Below, one piece after another: positions 30,901-40,470 of a stretch of 64,000 nt of DNA. Origin of the DNA: Gautieria morchelliformis (lineage: Eukaryota; Basidiomycota; Agaricomycetes; Gomphales; Gomphaceae). Position numbers and translations under genes: made by a program. Every line of letters starts with the position of its first letter. Position 1 is the first letter of the stretch. The stretch spans positions 46,344 to 110,343 of the forward strand of contig WHVA01000391.1 of the NCBI GenBank assembly GCA_015179125.1, read 5' to 3'. The notes beneath the pieces are model-generated. The model was not told the DNA's origin, ran no database searches, and saw only the letters and a list, made by a program, of their open reading frames with translations.

Positions 30901-31886
30901 GTCCACCATCTGCGCGAGTGCGGGACCAGCTTTGACATCGGCACCACGATGTCGATGGTGTCTTGGATGGCGCTCGTCAGCGCATTGACTGCTCTGACGA
31001 ACTCGGCCTTGGTGCCGAGTTCCCTCGCATCCGGAACCACCTCCAGCTGCTCTGCCAGCTGCTCCCGAAAGTGGTCCCAGTCGACCATTGTGAAATTTCG
31101 GAACGGCTCCGGCTCTTTAACCTCCACCCTAATATCCAGTGTTGTGAGGATAGGGACGTGGTCGGTCCCTGGGCCGCGCCTTCTCGGGTCGGTGTCGCAA
31201 GTGATGATGGAGCCGGCAACGTTGTCCGTGCAGAACACGTTGTCGACCCTGGTCCAATTCTTGGTCGACATCGATTGCAGAGTGGGCGTTCGCTTCGGGA
31301 GAGCCATCACCATGTTGTACTCTGCTAGCAGCGATAGCAACTCCTCTGCGTCTCTAGTGGCCTCAGCGGTGAACAGATGATGATTCCTTTCCTCGTCCCA
31401 CATAGGGTGGTGGCGATTAAAGTCGCCGCACCAGGCCATGGAGTCTGTTTCCTGCTGGATGATGTTGCCTCGCTCTAGTTCTATGAAGTTCTCGATAGCC
31501 TGCAGTGACTCCGAGTGTTCGCAGTCGTTATAGATGTTGAAGATCGTAGTCTTGCCCTGGGGATGTTTGAGCTCCACCACCACCACGTCGTTCGTCCCCT
31601 GGAGCAACATCTGCGACCACGTGTTGGTATCCAGCGCGGCATTGACCAGGACAACTGTTCTCTTTACGGTGGTGTTAGTCAAATGAGAAGTGGGGTATAG
31701 GATGCCCCAGTTGTGGTTGGCCTTCGTGTTCCCTAGCGTATCAATGTACGGCTCTTGTAGTAGTACTAGGTCCCACTCTTTATGTATCGCGGAGTTGATG
31801 AGGTCGTATTGTGCCTTGTCCGATTTATTGAGGTTATGTTGAAATATTCTCAGTCTCGTTGGTGTAGGTCTTGTTGTGTAGGACAT
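27933..31886 (-). CDS. LINE-3 ORF2: endonuclease, reverse transcriptase, RNase H, 1317 aa
   Basis: Single open frame. AP-endonuclease: LRIFQHNLNKSDKAQ (about residue 12), LVLLQEPYIDTLGN (about 40), MAWCGDFNRHH (about 155), GTDHVPI (about 242). RT: FLDIEGAFPN with the first catalytic Asp (about 614), GIRQGDPLSMILY (about 672), VAYVDDANLY with the YVDD pair (about 704). RNase H: VYADGSGLEGNAGAA (about 1006), LLDNQG, WISGHDNVEGNEAAD. C-terminal zinc motif CPACHRANETVHHFLFEC (about 1250). This is the full domain set of a Tad1-clade LINE. The start at 31886 lies inside ORF1 (53-base overlap, different frame), so translation probably needs reinitiation or frameshifting. Catalytic residues look intact. 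Confidence 0.93.
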   Translation of the reverse strand: MSYTTRPTPTRLRIFQHNLNKSDKAQYDLINSAIHKEWDLVLLQEPYIDTLGNTKANHNWGILYPTSHLTNTTVKRTVVLVNAALDTNTWSQMLLQGTNDVVVVELKHPQGKTTIFNIYNDCEHSESLQAIENFIELERGNIIQQETDSMAWCGDFNRHHPMWDEERNHHLFTAEATRDAEELLSLLAEYNMVMALPKRTPTLQSMSTKNWTRVDNVFCTDNVAGSIITCDTDPRRRGPGTDHVPILTTLDIRVEVKEPEPFRNFTMVDWDHFREQLAEQLEVVPDARELGTKAEFVRAVNALTSAIQDTIDIVVPMSKLVPHSRRWWTRELSELKKTKNRLNHKSYLHRVIADHHTHAELKDVNEKYSKAIGRAKAQHWADYLEDLNEGLLWSANKYLSNPASDSGKSRIPSLQVAAPSGAVQTAETNEEKSLALAAAFFPPKPAESQVPTDYRYPKHVRHSFQLHEDQIRRQINKLKPHKAPGDDGIPNIVLKEAVDLIAEHLLYIFRATFTLKTYSDSWRSWITVVLRKPGKARYDTPKSYRPIALLNTIGKLLTAIVAEDLVYLTEKHNLLPANHFGGRPGRTTTDSLHLIVNRIKGAWRRKKVAVMLFLDIEGAFPNAVTDRLLHNMRKRRVPEEFVNFVGRMLAGRRTRIKFNDHLSDWVHIDNGIRQGDPLSMILYLYYNADLIDIANGKGQATVAYVDDANLYSEGDTYEEAYEGLREMLLKEGGAKEWTLTHHSRFEKSKFAIVGFSRRRMEDPARPGKTKRDIRPDFTYEDTVVQPTSAHKFLGVFLDEELRWKDQAEKAVAKAAKWTLLARRLTKPSTGVRATYMRQLYSAVAIPKFAYAADVWYTPVQRNRGEGRVTGSVSVVRKLTSVQRMATIAITGAMRTTASDVLEILANIQPIELLLLGICYKAASRIATLPKSHPLHRPARSCARRLVKKHPAPLHRILHRFSLDPDSLEVIQPFIHAPDAPRLFVTEIAESREESREADAQNMADAKVYADGSGLEGNAGAAVILYRAGRKAATLQYHLGPLADHTTYEAEAVGVILALELLSREKGVRRACILLDNQGVILAVGNVKPKPAQHILGRIHNMANRMATPSRRRNVRIKITWISGHDNVEGNEAADAAAKEAAAGESSQISTLPPFLVADALPRSLAAARQEFKTGNRHSWRERWKESPRYGRMARIDDSLPSRAYLRDTAGLTRAQNSLITQLRTGHAPLNKHLHRVKQVPSPLCPACHRANETVHHFLFECRAHEHARHRVRRKLGRKSGSIKELLGAKNSMETLLGYVAATGRLKSAFGDVSPSLT

Positions 31887-33588
31887 CAGTATTGCTCTGG
31901 TAGGGGCGGCTCACCTTCTCTGCCTGTGTCACCCCACCGCTCGGTGGGGCCCTGGTTAAGGCCAACAGGGGGGGGGCGCAGCACCCTCGTTGACGGGATC
32001 CTGCTGGGGCTCCGGCCGCAGCTGCCGTCCCGTCGAGCCCTGCCCATATGGGAGCGTCATCTGCCTGTACTTGCCTCTCCGTTGTGCTACTACCTCCCAT
32101 CCCATGTCCTGCTGTGGTGCAAATGTCGGGAAGGTGGGTATCGGGATTGGGGGGGAATCTTAGGTGGTTGAGATACATGGGTCCATCCTCCTCAGTGGGG
32201 AAATAGGGCATCTGGTTCTCGAGGAGTCTAGTGTCTAGCTCGACGCACTTACTCTGAAATACCGGACATGTTCTGGCCCAGCTGGCGTGTTCCGCAGATT
32301 TGCACGAGATGCAGTACAGCCTCGTTTGGTCGCAAGCGGCTGTCCTGTGGCGTCCTCCGCAGGTGCCGCACTTGTCGTGTCCTTGCGCGAAGCCATAGGA
32401 CATGTGGTTCCATCCCTGACATTTAAGACAGCGGGTGGGCTCCTTCTTGCACTTCTCGGCATAAACGCGCTTCTGACACACAATCAGTCCATCCGTCAGT
32501 ATCTTGTTGGCTACCTCGGGCGTGGTGAAGGTGATGAGGGTGTGGCCACAGGTCTGGTTCGCTGCCCTGCGCTGTCTGGGCTTGATCCATCTTGCCTTAT
32601 CAATCGCGCCATGCGACAGGTGGTTGACTTTCTCCATCTCCCTCAGCTCCTCCTCGCACTCCGGTATGAAGTGGAGTGGGACGAATTGTAGTACTAGCGA
32701 GAATAGCCGCGCCTTCATCCTCGCGTCTGGCGCAAGTGCCTCTGTGAATCGCACTCTGCGCTCAGCTCCATTGAGCCACCTCGCCGCCGCTTCATCATTG
32801 AGTTCGAATAGTACCCCTCCATTCGTGAGTCTCCTCGTGCTAACAACAGTGCGGACCCCTTCCGTGTCCATAGCGCTGATGATTTCGTTCGCCCGGGTCA
32901 TCAGGTCGGCGTTGTCCATTTCTGCCAGTATGCGCTCCCCCAGGGCCGCAGCATCCACCAGGACTTGTCTCTGCTTTATTCCTTCCCTCGCCCGGACCCT
33001 GGCATTGAGGGTGGGTGCGCTGGCCGGTGCTCGTTGCGTGATGTCTGCCACCTTCACCATCGCATCTCGATATGAGGTGCTGGTTTCGTTGATCTGAGTT
33101 GCTGAGGAGGCGACCGTGTTCGACGCCATCTGCATCGCCTTCACTACCGTCGCCGCGTCCTCGGCGATCTGGCGGGATAGCTTGGCTGTGGCACCCGCAG
33201 CTGCCGTGGCTTTGTCGAGCATTTCTGTGGCCTCCGCCACTTTGATTGAGAGAGCGTTTCCTTCCGCTGCAAGACTCTCTTTTACTCGGCACATAACTCT
33301 CTCGTATCTCGTGTCGTCCTCGATGCTTTCCATCACGAATGCGATGGATCGCAGCGCGTTGACAGCCTGCCGCGACACTCCTTTGTATTGTGTCACTTGC
33401 AGTATGGCGGTGGACAGCATGTCGGTCGTCCAAGATGCGCCCGGAACTGTCAGCAGGGTACGTTCAAGGTAAATCTTACCTTCATCGGAATCCCTGATCT
33501 CCTGTCCCGGTAAGTCTCTTATATCCTCCCTGGTGAGGCACTCCGGGTCCTGCGCTGCACCTCTTGTGGCTGGCCGTCTCGTCTGCAC
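31834..33588 (-). CDS. LINE-3 ORF1: gag-like RNA-binding protein, 584 aa
   Basis: Open from the ATG at 33588 (MQTRRPATRGAAQD). Predicted features: an Ala-rich helical/coiled-coil stretch (KVAEATEMLDKATAAAGATA and following), a central domain (LFSLVLQFVPLHFIPECEEE), then three zinc knuckles: CLKCQGWNHMSYGFAQGHDKC overlapping CGTCGGRHRTAAC, and CISCKSAEHASWARTC. A low-complexity C-terminus follows. Family knowledge: it coats LINE RNA and is required for retrotransposition. It overlaps ORF2 by 53 bases. No internal stop or frameshift. Confidence 0.9.
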   Translation of the reverse strand: MQTRRPATRGAAQDPECLTREDIRDLPGQEIRDSDEGKIYLERTLLTVPGASWTTDMLSTAILQVTQYKGVSRQAVNALRSIAFVMESIEDDTRYERVMCRVKESLAAEGNALSIKVAEATEMLDKATAAAGATAKLSRQIAEDAATVVKAMQMASNTVASSATQINETSTSYRDAMVKVADITQRAPASAPTLNARVRAREGIKQRQVLVDAAALGERILAEMDNADLMTRANEIISAMDTEGVRTVVSTRRLTNGGVLFELNDEAAARWLNGAERRVRFTEALAPDARMKARLFSLVLQFVPLHFIPECEEELREMEKVNHLSHGAIDKARWIKPRQRRAANQTCGHTLITFTTPEVANKILTDGLIVCQKRVYAEKCKKEPTRCLKCQGWNHMSYGFAQGHDKCGTCGGRHRTAACDQTRLYCISCKSAEHASWARTCPVFQSKCVELDTRLLENQMPYFPTEEDGPMYLNHLRFPPNPDTHLPDICTTAGHGMGGSSTTERQVQADDAPIWAGLDGTAAAAGAPAGSRQRGCCAPPLLALTRAPPSGGVTQAEKVSRPYQSNTDVLHNKTYTNETENIST

Positions 33589-33894
33589 CCTCTTTTCTCC
33601 CGGGACCTCGACTCACTTCGTCTGCTCTGGCTGTTTCTCCTTCGTTGTGCTGATTGTTGTTCTGGGCTGGATTCGGCCTTGGGTGTCTAGCTTCGCTTGT
33701 GCCCGTTGCGTGGGCGTGTTTCTGCCCCTCGCACCGCTCGTCGACGCGTCGTTCGACATCAGCGCGAGGGTTGGTGGGTGTTATGTATGTAAAGAGTGAT
33801 TTTTGAGCGTAGCTAAGGCGGTAGTTATGGCAGAAAAGTAGGAACTCTAAGTTGCGCTCCGTGGGTGGTGGTGGTCGGAGTGCAAAAGGTCTAC

Positions 33895-33907
33895 CTGTTC
33901 TTTATCT
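33895..33907. repeat. target-site duplication of LINE-3, right copy
   Basis: CTGTTCTTTATCT at the 5' end of the element, identical to 27411-27423. Confidence 0.92.
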
Positions 33908-35760
33908 GCTCGCTCGCTACCCTATCTTGCTTGTCTGTATCTTTAACATATACTTAGATATAGCAAACATCCCGCTAGAGGTGAGTGGGTTTATTCGTGA
34001 AATGCAGGTTGCTCACATACATATCCAGTATGACATTTGTTTTCTTTTACACATCATCTGATGCCACACAGTGTGTGTACCACCTGGATTCGTCTCCTAG
34101 ATTGTCTAGCCATTGTGATACTTCCAGGTATATAAGGTAACTATATACTGGTAAGTCCTCAGCCATACCCCCTTGCAGGACTGTTATGGGCACGAGTATA
34201 CGCCATGTCCCAGCACAATCAAGGGGTGCGGTGGGTGCTTGGAGCCCTCGGTCTTCTTCTGTATATGGGCAGTCTGGGTACGGGAGTGGTACGCACGCTT
34301 CCCTTTTCAAGCTGAAGTCTGCCATTCATTTATCTTGAAAATATTGTAATACAGTTCATCGTAGTCAAAGGGGCATGCAACGCCACAGCTCAGGAGCTGG
34401 GTGCTCTACATTGGTGAGTGACAACAGCAGTTATATTGAAGCAGGTTCATATCATATATCACTTTGTCAGGGGTGAGAAATTCTCATGTTCAGTTGTGGT
34501 TTAACAGATCTTTATTCCTAGCGGAAACAATGAATAATGTGTTCCTTATACTTTTTGACACATTGGTCGTTGTTGTGACACTATACAATACCCTTGGACT
34601 CGTGAGGAGGTCAAGGGAGTTTCAGATGCTCCCTCGGAAGTCATTGACCCAAACTTTGGCTGAACAAGGTCTGTTAATTCATCCTTACACTTTTGAAATC
34701 GCTCATTGCTCCTCTAGGTATCATAAGATATGGGTACGTACTTTCTGGTCGCCGCCGTTGAACTTTCCCATCTAACACCGACTCAGATTTGTATTGAGTA
34801 TAACATTAGCATCTGCCATCACTACTAAGCTAATGAAGGTGTCCAATTTATAAGACGTACCTAATATTCAATATAACAGGTTTTAAGAGTGAGTCCACTG
34901 CTTGCATATACTTGGTTGTTCAATTTTACATGCGGTCATTAGCCCAGCATTTCAGGGATTCTTTCCACTGTGCAGGACAGGTCAGATATTAGGAGCCTAG
35001 ATAATAAGATATATGGCTAACGCTACATGTAGTCTGTCTGTCATCGTTATTTGTCGCTGTCATCTTGCTCTTCAAGAGAGGGTTGCTCACCCTAATGGCA
35101 CCATCCATTCTGCACACCATCCCGTAACGAGCTTTCGTGCAGCTACACGACATATTCACAATTCGCTCATAGAGGAATTCGGCGATCTGAGTGTCAGCGA
35201 GACTGGAGCTTCAGAACATCACGGGAAGGACGGCCCCTCTTCTACCGCAGTGGTGGGCATCGAGCTTGAGGAAATCCGTCACGGAAGGGAGCCTGGGGGT
35301 GGTGTGGATGATTCCTCCAGTGAGGTCTCTACTGAACCGCAAACTGGTAAGTCGTCCTTCCTGTTCTTTTGATGGATCATACCTTCTTGCGACTCAATAC
35401 AATACCCTTGTAGTGGCGGCGTCGACGGGGCAGGTATCAATAGAGGTCTGATAGGTGTATGGGGGTATGACACCACCTGAGGCAGAGGAAGAGTAGATGG
35501 ATGGCATCACATATAGGCATGGAAGAAAGAGATGTTCTACCCGAACATGCATATATACGAGGCGCAACGAATAATGGTACTATTTTGCTAAAGGTATATT
35601 TATAAGTGAGCGACAATTTGTTTCGAATCACGAACATCGCCTGAAGTATCGGAGTCGAACTTGAACGGCGTTACGAGCGATGTTCGGAACATGATACAAT
35701 GACTTTATCTCGTCTCTGAGAGGTAAAAACACGTCTAGAAAGTAATTAAGTCGCTTCTTG

Positions 35761-36335
35761 TTACCCCCCGATTAGATGACCATGAGCACGGCTACGATTC
35801 GTGTGGGAACGCGGCTGCATCGGCCTAGTATATTCTAGCAACAATTCGCTGTTCTCATTGGCACTGCGGGAGAACAGGTCGCCCAGCTTCGCGGCAGGCA
35901 CCATGACCTTCACTTCATCCTTGGCCCGGTCCATCGCACGCTTCTGCGGGTCAGGCTGCGACGAACAACGAGGAATTAGTTTCGATAATATGGGCAGACC
36001 GCGAGCACGCACCTTAAAAGCGGCAGCAGCCTTGTCAGCCACAGGTTGACGGTTATGGTCATGATATTTATAGTGATGGCCGGGATTTGGAAGCGAGGGC
36101 TAGACGGAATTTTGGAGGCAGACCCAACGTCCACACTGTTCGATGGGGGACGATTCCGTTGGGGTGAGTTACTGGAGTTGAATGGTGAGAGATCAGCATC
36201 GGTCACATCCGGAATAGGGAGATACTTAGCGCCCGCGCACGATCTTCTTTCGCTACTATATTTAGATCCACGTGGCTGTGTCATCACGACAGCTTCTGCC
36301 ATCGGAGTGATGCGGTGATCGATCACGTCAATCAT
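35761..36335 (-). CDS. small protein of unknown function, two exons probable
   Basis: A reading frame near 36060 (KYHDHNRQPVADKAAAAFK) joins across a GT-AG intron (about 36011-35954) to PDPQKRAMDRAKDEVKVMVPAAKLG and ends at 35761. The open stretch upstream on the same strand (from 36335, MIDVIDHRITPMAEAV) is in another frame, so either another intron or a frameshift lies between. Lys/Asp-rich and soluble-looking, with no motif recognised. The 5' part overlaps the interspersed repeat at 36290-36700. Confidence 0.35.
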
Positions 36336-36700
36336 CTCGATCGTGGAACAGGAAAATCGCCATTTATAGCATGATGTGCATCCAGACCCAATTAGGCGAC
36401 TAAGAATGCGGGGTCGGGCGCTTGATATTTATGATTCTGAGCATGACATGGCAAGTCGGAATCTTCGGCTCACTGGCAGAGTATGTGGCCACAAATGGTA
36501 CAAGGCCTTCGGATCGTTCCCTGCCCGGAATATCAACGTCATGTCATATCCCTGCATATGACAGTGTTCCAAGCTATACACGTCTCCTTATACTCGAACG
36601 TTAACTCTCAGAGTGGGTTTTCACGATACGATTAGTAGGGAGAGATTTGTCAAACTGTACGTCACGGCGACCGGTTCAGTGAAATTGTAAACTGCCGCGT
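36130..36700 (+). repeat. interspersed repeat R1, copy A
   Basis: Contains GATTCCGTTGGGGTGAGTTA, a block around 36295-36480 (GTGATGCGGTGATCGATCACGT..., GCCATTTATAGCATGAT, CCAATTAGGCGACTAAGAAT) and GGTTCAGTGAAATTGTAA near 36671. The same order recurs at 55990-56450; the central block also recurs at 40635-40800. Diverged, so ancient. No coding capacity shared by the copies. Confidence 0.65.
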
Positions 36701-36738
36701 ACGTCCTTCTTGACGAGCCAACCACTTGCATTCGTCCG

Positions 36739-37100
36739 TAATGGACCTGGACACACCATCGGGGCCTTCCCGTGCTCATACCCCTATCATAAAATGCACC
36801 GAGCCACGCCAGCGTCTTAGGTCTGCTCCCTCCTCGCCTGCTAAACCCCCAGCTGCTCAGACACCAAACACTCCTCGCAAGCAAACGTCGACCACCTTCG
36901 CCGTGATCGGCTCAGGCAGACGTTCACGCCGAGTGTCAATACAGCAGCCAGATCCTGAAGATGACGCTTTGCCAGCACAGCCACAAACGGCTGACGGAAG
37001 TGGCAGTAAAAAATCCAGAGCCCCATTACCGAGAGAATTCCGTGACCGGAGGAGCTATGAGGGCAGGGTGCATCTAAAACTTCTGTCAGTATCGCTGTAA
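36739..37100 (+). CDS. protein of unknown function, duplicated at 47.4 kb
   Basis: An open frame of 120 aa beginning MDLDTPSGPSRAHTP; Pro/Ser/Arg-rich, basic, probably disordered. The start is supported by conservation: the copy at 47440 begins MDQGTPSGPS at the matching ATG, with the same untranslated bases before it. Sequence similarity to the copy continues past the stop, to about 37230. A longer, spliced gene is therefore likely, and the last part of this frame (GRVHLKLLSVSL) has probably lost its frame: the copy reads GCVKYFRQYR in the matching place. No known domain. Confidence 0.45.
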
Positions 37101-38137
37101 AGCTGACAGGGGTGCAGTCCGTCGGTGAGAGCTCCACGTCGACGCAACGCACGCAAGATCATGAGCGTACGATATCACAGGGCATCCTAGTCGCACGTGG
37201 GGCTGCCTCGCCACAATCTGCTGAGACCCTCTGTTCCGAGACGCTAACAGGAACGGCTGCTAAAGTCTTGTCCACCGCTTTCAGTTGCGAGGGTAGTTGT
37301 TCCAAGTAGCTTCCAGGTCGGCGACCTCCGCGTAAAGCATTTCCAGGGTCATCATGGCGTTTTTGTAATCCTGTTGCCACCTAATAACTAGGACATTATC
37401 AGTTTTGGTGCAGGCAGGTCGAATAGAACTTACCCCAAGGTGTAAAACACGAAGGAAACAACGCTACAGTTGCGCGAAATCCAGTGGCTCTAACAGACTG
37501 CAGATTAAGATGCCTGATTATGAACCGCAACCAGCCTGTTAGGCTGTGCTCAGCGTTAGGTGGAAGTGCGAATGTTTGGGGGCAAATTGATAAGGATGCG
37601 CACCACAGTTGTTGGAGCTTGAATATGGCGTTCGACGCCCTCCCACGGCTCCAACCGAACGGTATGGAGTTGTTTGTCCTCGGCGTCTACTTCATACTTT
37701 GAGCCTCTATCGCGCGACGCCCTCAAGTCAAAATCGTGCCACCGCCTTTGATCTGGTGATGTGCTGTGCACTGGCAATGTGCGTACTCACTTTCCGACGA
37801 ACTGAGGCACAACCGAATTGACGACTCCGAGGACGTTAAGCGTCATCCGAAGGCGTACTATGAATCGCCTCGCCTGTCAATTCCGGGAAGGTAGAATTTT
37901 GGCTTTGGGATATTCGGAAACGGCGTGTTGGTGGCTACGACTCTCTCAATAGTATGTCACGGGGTAAGGGCATGTTTATTGGTGAGCTAATGACATTGTA
38001 CGCCTGTCGCTCTGTACCGATGCAATAGCTGATATTGCTCAGTGCAGATGTTGCTTCCTGCCCCATGGTAACCCAACAACAACTGATCCACGAACATCAC
38101 ACCCCCCACACTAGCACGAGCAACTGCAAGCAGCGGG
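37101..38137. other. interval with remnants of the duplicated gene and an antisense open stretch
   Basis: 37101-37230 is the continuation of the block shared with 47640-47760. On the minus strand 37390-37309 reads WQQDYKNAMMTLEMLYAEVADLE, which looks like real coiled-coil coding sequence but has no frame-compatible extension that I can follow. 37480-38130 holds nothing recognisable. Confidence 0.35.
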
Positions 38138-38289
38138 ATGGACGACTCTCTGGAGGAAGTGTGTCCTCATGGCCAGCTGTCGAGTGATCGCGTGGAGCAG
38201 TTCCTCCCCCGAAACGACGACCTCCGCCTCAGCAGCGACACAGGTTTCCGCCCAAGAATCTCGGCCCACACACTGACTCCCACCCCGAC

Positions 38290-38690
38290 ATGGACAGCTT
38301 CCTCCAGATCCTCGAGCTCGACGAGGACAATCGCGGTTCAACACGGCATGGCCTGGGCACACTTTGAGCAGGCCGCTGCACCCTTTTGGGCCATGGACAG
38401 CGCGTTGTGAGTACAGCGTGCTGTGTCGTCACTGACGTGCTCACATCCGGATCCCCGCCCGTTATTCCCTGTCAGCGCCGACTCGTCCCTCAGCCACTTG
38501 CTCAAGCGCTCATCTGCCGCCCTCGGCGTGCAAAAGGTGCAGCGCTCATGCGAGCAAATACAGAACCTGGGGGAGAGGCGGGACATCGATGCAGATGTGC
38601 AGCCGGGTGCGGAAGAGGGCCACGACGCCGCCAAGGGCGGGGAGGGCAGGTTAACGCGGAGGAGACCCTTAAGAGGTGCGTTATTTCCTT
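38290..38690 (+). pseudogene. YPD1-like histidine phosphotransfer (HPt) protein, frameshifted
   Basis: The frame starting at 38290 reads MDSFLQILELDEDN, the usual opening helix of fungal HPt proteins. After a one-base frameshift near 38340, HGMAWAHFEQAAAPFWAMDSA follows. An intron (GTGAGT at 38407 to CAG at 38475) leads to SSLSHLLKRSSAALGVQKVQRSCEQIQNLGE. The His in SHLLKRSSAALG aligns with the phosphorylated His of HFLKGSSAALG. The adjacent Gly is Arg here. YPD1 relays phosphate from hybrid histidine kinases to Ssk1/Skn7-type regulators and is usually single-copy and essential, so this is probably a second, decayed copy, unless the frameshift is a sequencing error. The C-terminal helices are not readable in one frame. 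Confidence 0.7.
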
Positions 38691-38699
38691 TCATCCCTC

Positions 38700-39623
38700 A
38701 TCCATCCTGCTCCCTTGCCTTCCTTTGTTCTTCACCTGCACGTGTCGAGCTGCTGTGCCGCACGGCAGGTTATCGTTGTATTTCTGTCCCTGCGTTTTGG
38801 TGCCCCCTTTGACATCTAGCTCGAGTGGAGGCTGGAGCCGAGGTACGAATTGGATTTGGTTTCGAACTCGACCTGGTTCAAGTTCGAATCTTATATGTTT
38901 AGTATAATTATTAAAAATAAACAGCTAAACATTTATAATTTATAAATTTACAAAGATATTTTAGCACTGTCAATTTCACGCTGAGCTCCACTGTGCTTCG
39001 AGCTTGAAGCGAGCTCGATCCTCATCTGAGATATTCTGCTGATTACCTACGCTTTGTTCTCGAGAACAGCCAAGATCCATTGAAAGAGAAGTCCCCTCTA
39101 ACCTAAAAGAAAAGAGAAGGAGACAGAAGGGTCCTGATTCTGAACTGACCCCAAGACTGCTTAAGATCATGTTAGCCAGCGGGCTGCCATAATCCGCAAC
39201 TGGATTCTCTTTCCTCAACAGCCCAGAAGATATCCACCCACACCCATAACACACTAAGTGTTACATATGGAAATGAGTGGCAAAATGATACAGAATAGGA
39301 CGGGCTCTAGGTGATGCGGTGGGCCGGGAGTGGTTGAGCATGGGTAAATCCTTGTTATCGTGGCTGCATTTAAAATTTTAAAAACACCTAGCTAGGCTGA
39401 CGAACTGCTACTATAATCCGCCTCCAGAGACAACTGTCATCATCATGCTTTTACAGAGCCGAATTGCGACGACCGGTGGGATTGAGCCAGCAGGGAGATG
39501 CCCGTTAGAAACTTGGGCTCAAATGGCCAAGTACCTAGGATGTTTTCTCAAATTTATTCCATGGGGGTTGATGTGGGATAAGCCTCGGTCGGTAGGTAAA
39601 ATGATCGACAATGATAGTCATTA
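38700..39623. other. intergenic, AT-rich in part
   Basis: An AT-rich tract at about 38880-38960 follows the HPt remnant. No coding segment or RNA gene supported. Confidence 0.4.
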
Positions 39624-40470
39624 TCACTGGTCAGTATTCTGCTGATAACACCTCCAATGCCTGTGGATGCTGATTGGAGTCCCATTTTGATGTCTGTTTA
39701 AGGCGCGTCCAGACATCCAGTGGTGGGGGCTGGACCCACACACGTCTACAAGCGCCGCTTTCAAGTTTTTCACAGCAAACCGCTTTGATGCGGTCCAAGC
39801 ACCGGTGACTTGGGCGTCACCAAGGTTATCCGTAATTGAATCGTACCACGCCGGCATTTGCCGAGCTGATCGCTTGATCGATGGGGTTTGCTTGGCATCA
39901 TGGGGTCTTTGTGGGGTGCCTGGTTCTTTGATGGCATTCATTGACGCTTGCTTCTTTGATGGTGTGCCTGGTTCTTTGATACAGTAGTGTGCCTGGGTTT
40001 TGTACCTCAGGAATGTAGATCCAGAAGCAATATCGAGCACGTGCTCGCGTATCAATGTGATTCAATGATGCACCAAGCTTCTTACCCACGCTTACATTTC
40101 ACCACACGGTCCAACGCCACCGCCGTCATGCTCAGCCAGCTCCAACCTTCAATGACTTCGTGCAAGCGTGTCTCTACATCTGCTCCACCCGCTTTGCCCA
40201 CCAAGAAAGGAAGATCGGCGAATCATGTGCGCGGAACATATGCGGTTGACCAAGCATATTGTCAGCATGATCCTCGTCGTCTGAAAGGTGCAAGCACGGT
40301 CAGTAACAAGCATGGCTTTACAGAAACCCACAAAGTTGTACTTACCGCTTGCGCGCGAGACTCGACTTCCCCAGCTCCATATTGACATCATCCTCCAGCA
40401 ATTTCTCTATGTTTTCCAAGTCTTCAGCAGGTACGTCTGGGAGTATAGGTCGAAGACGCTCACAGTGAGA
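39624..40470 (-). CDS. possible gene of unknown function with IKEPGTP repeats
   Basis: The minus strand shows PAEDLENIEKLLEDDVNMELGK near 40435-40370 followed by a GT donor, then acidic DDEDHADNMLGQP near 40280. Further on there is an open frame 40055-39624 with two IKEPGTP motifs separated by 16 residues and YDSITDNLGDAQVTGAWTASKR. The pieces may be exons of one gene, but I cannot join all in phase. The family is not recognised. Confidence 0.3.

Larger units (their letters stand above)
27424..33894 (-). mobile_element. LINE-3: full-length Tad1-like retrotransposon, intact ORFs
   Basis: Minus-strand poly(A) interrupted by one base (plus-strand T runs at 27424-27448), a 3' UTR of about 0.5 kb, ORF2, an overlapping ORF1 and a 5' UTR of about 0.3 kb. 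The 13-bp target CTGTTCTTTATCT is duplicated at 27411-27423 and 33895-33907, which fixes both ends and shows no 5' truncation. Both ORFs are open throughout, so this copy may still be competent. Its protein sequence is clearly distinct from the LINE-1/2/5 family. Confidence 0.95.
27308..35372 (+). pseudogene. DUF6533-type membrane protein gene split by LINE-3
   Basis: Left of the LINE the frame reads QVALLAYDTLLTLPF, a TAG stop (27371-27373), then ITYIWHRRVRLGTVLY. After the LINE it continues LLARYPILLVCIFNIYL at 33908. Further exons: LWARVYAMSQHNQGVRWVLG (about 34180), FLILFDTLVVVVTLYNTLGL (about 34540-34674), GIIRYG (about 34720), GFVLSITLASAITTK (about 34787) and a tail with SLSVIVICRCHLALQERV ending at 35372. 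The spacing of hydrophobic spans and the FDxLxxxLT, RxW-like and C-terminal SRF/LNLR-like positions match the multi-span DUF6533 proteins abundant in Agaricomycetes (function unknown). Two lesions: the premature TAG in the position of a usually conserved Glu, and the 6.5-kb LINE within the TVLYLLARY span. Confidence 0.8.

Noticed and set aside
28100-33500. several plus-strand frames of 100-200 codons opposite LINE-3
   Set aside because: Antisense shadows of ORF1 and ORF2.
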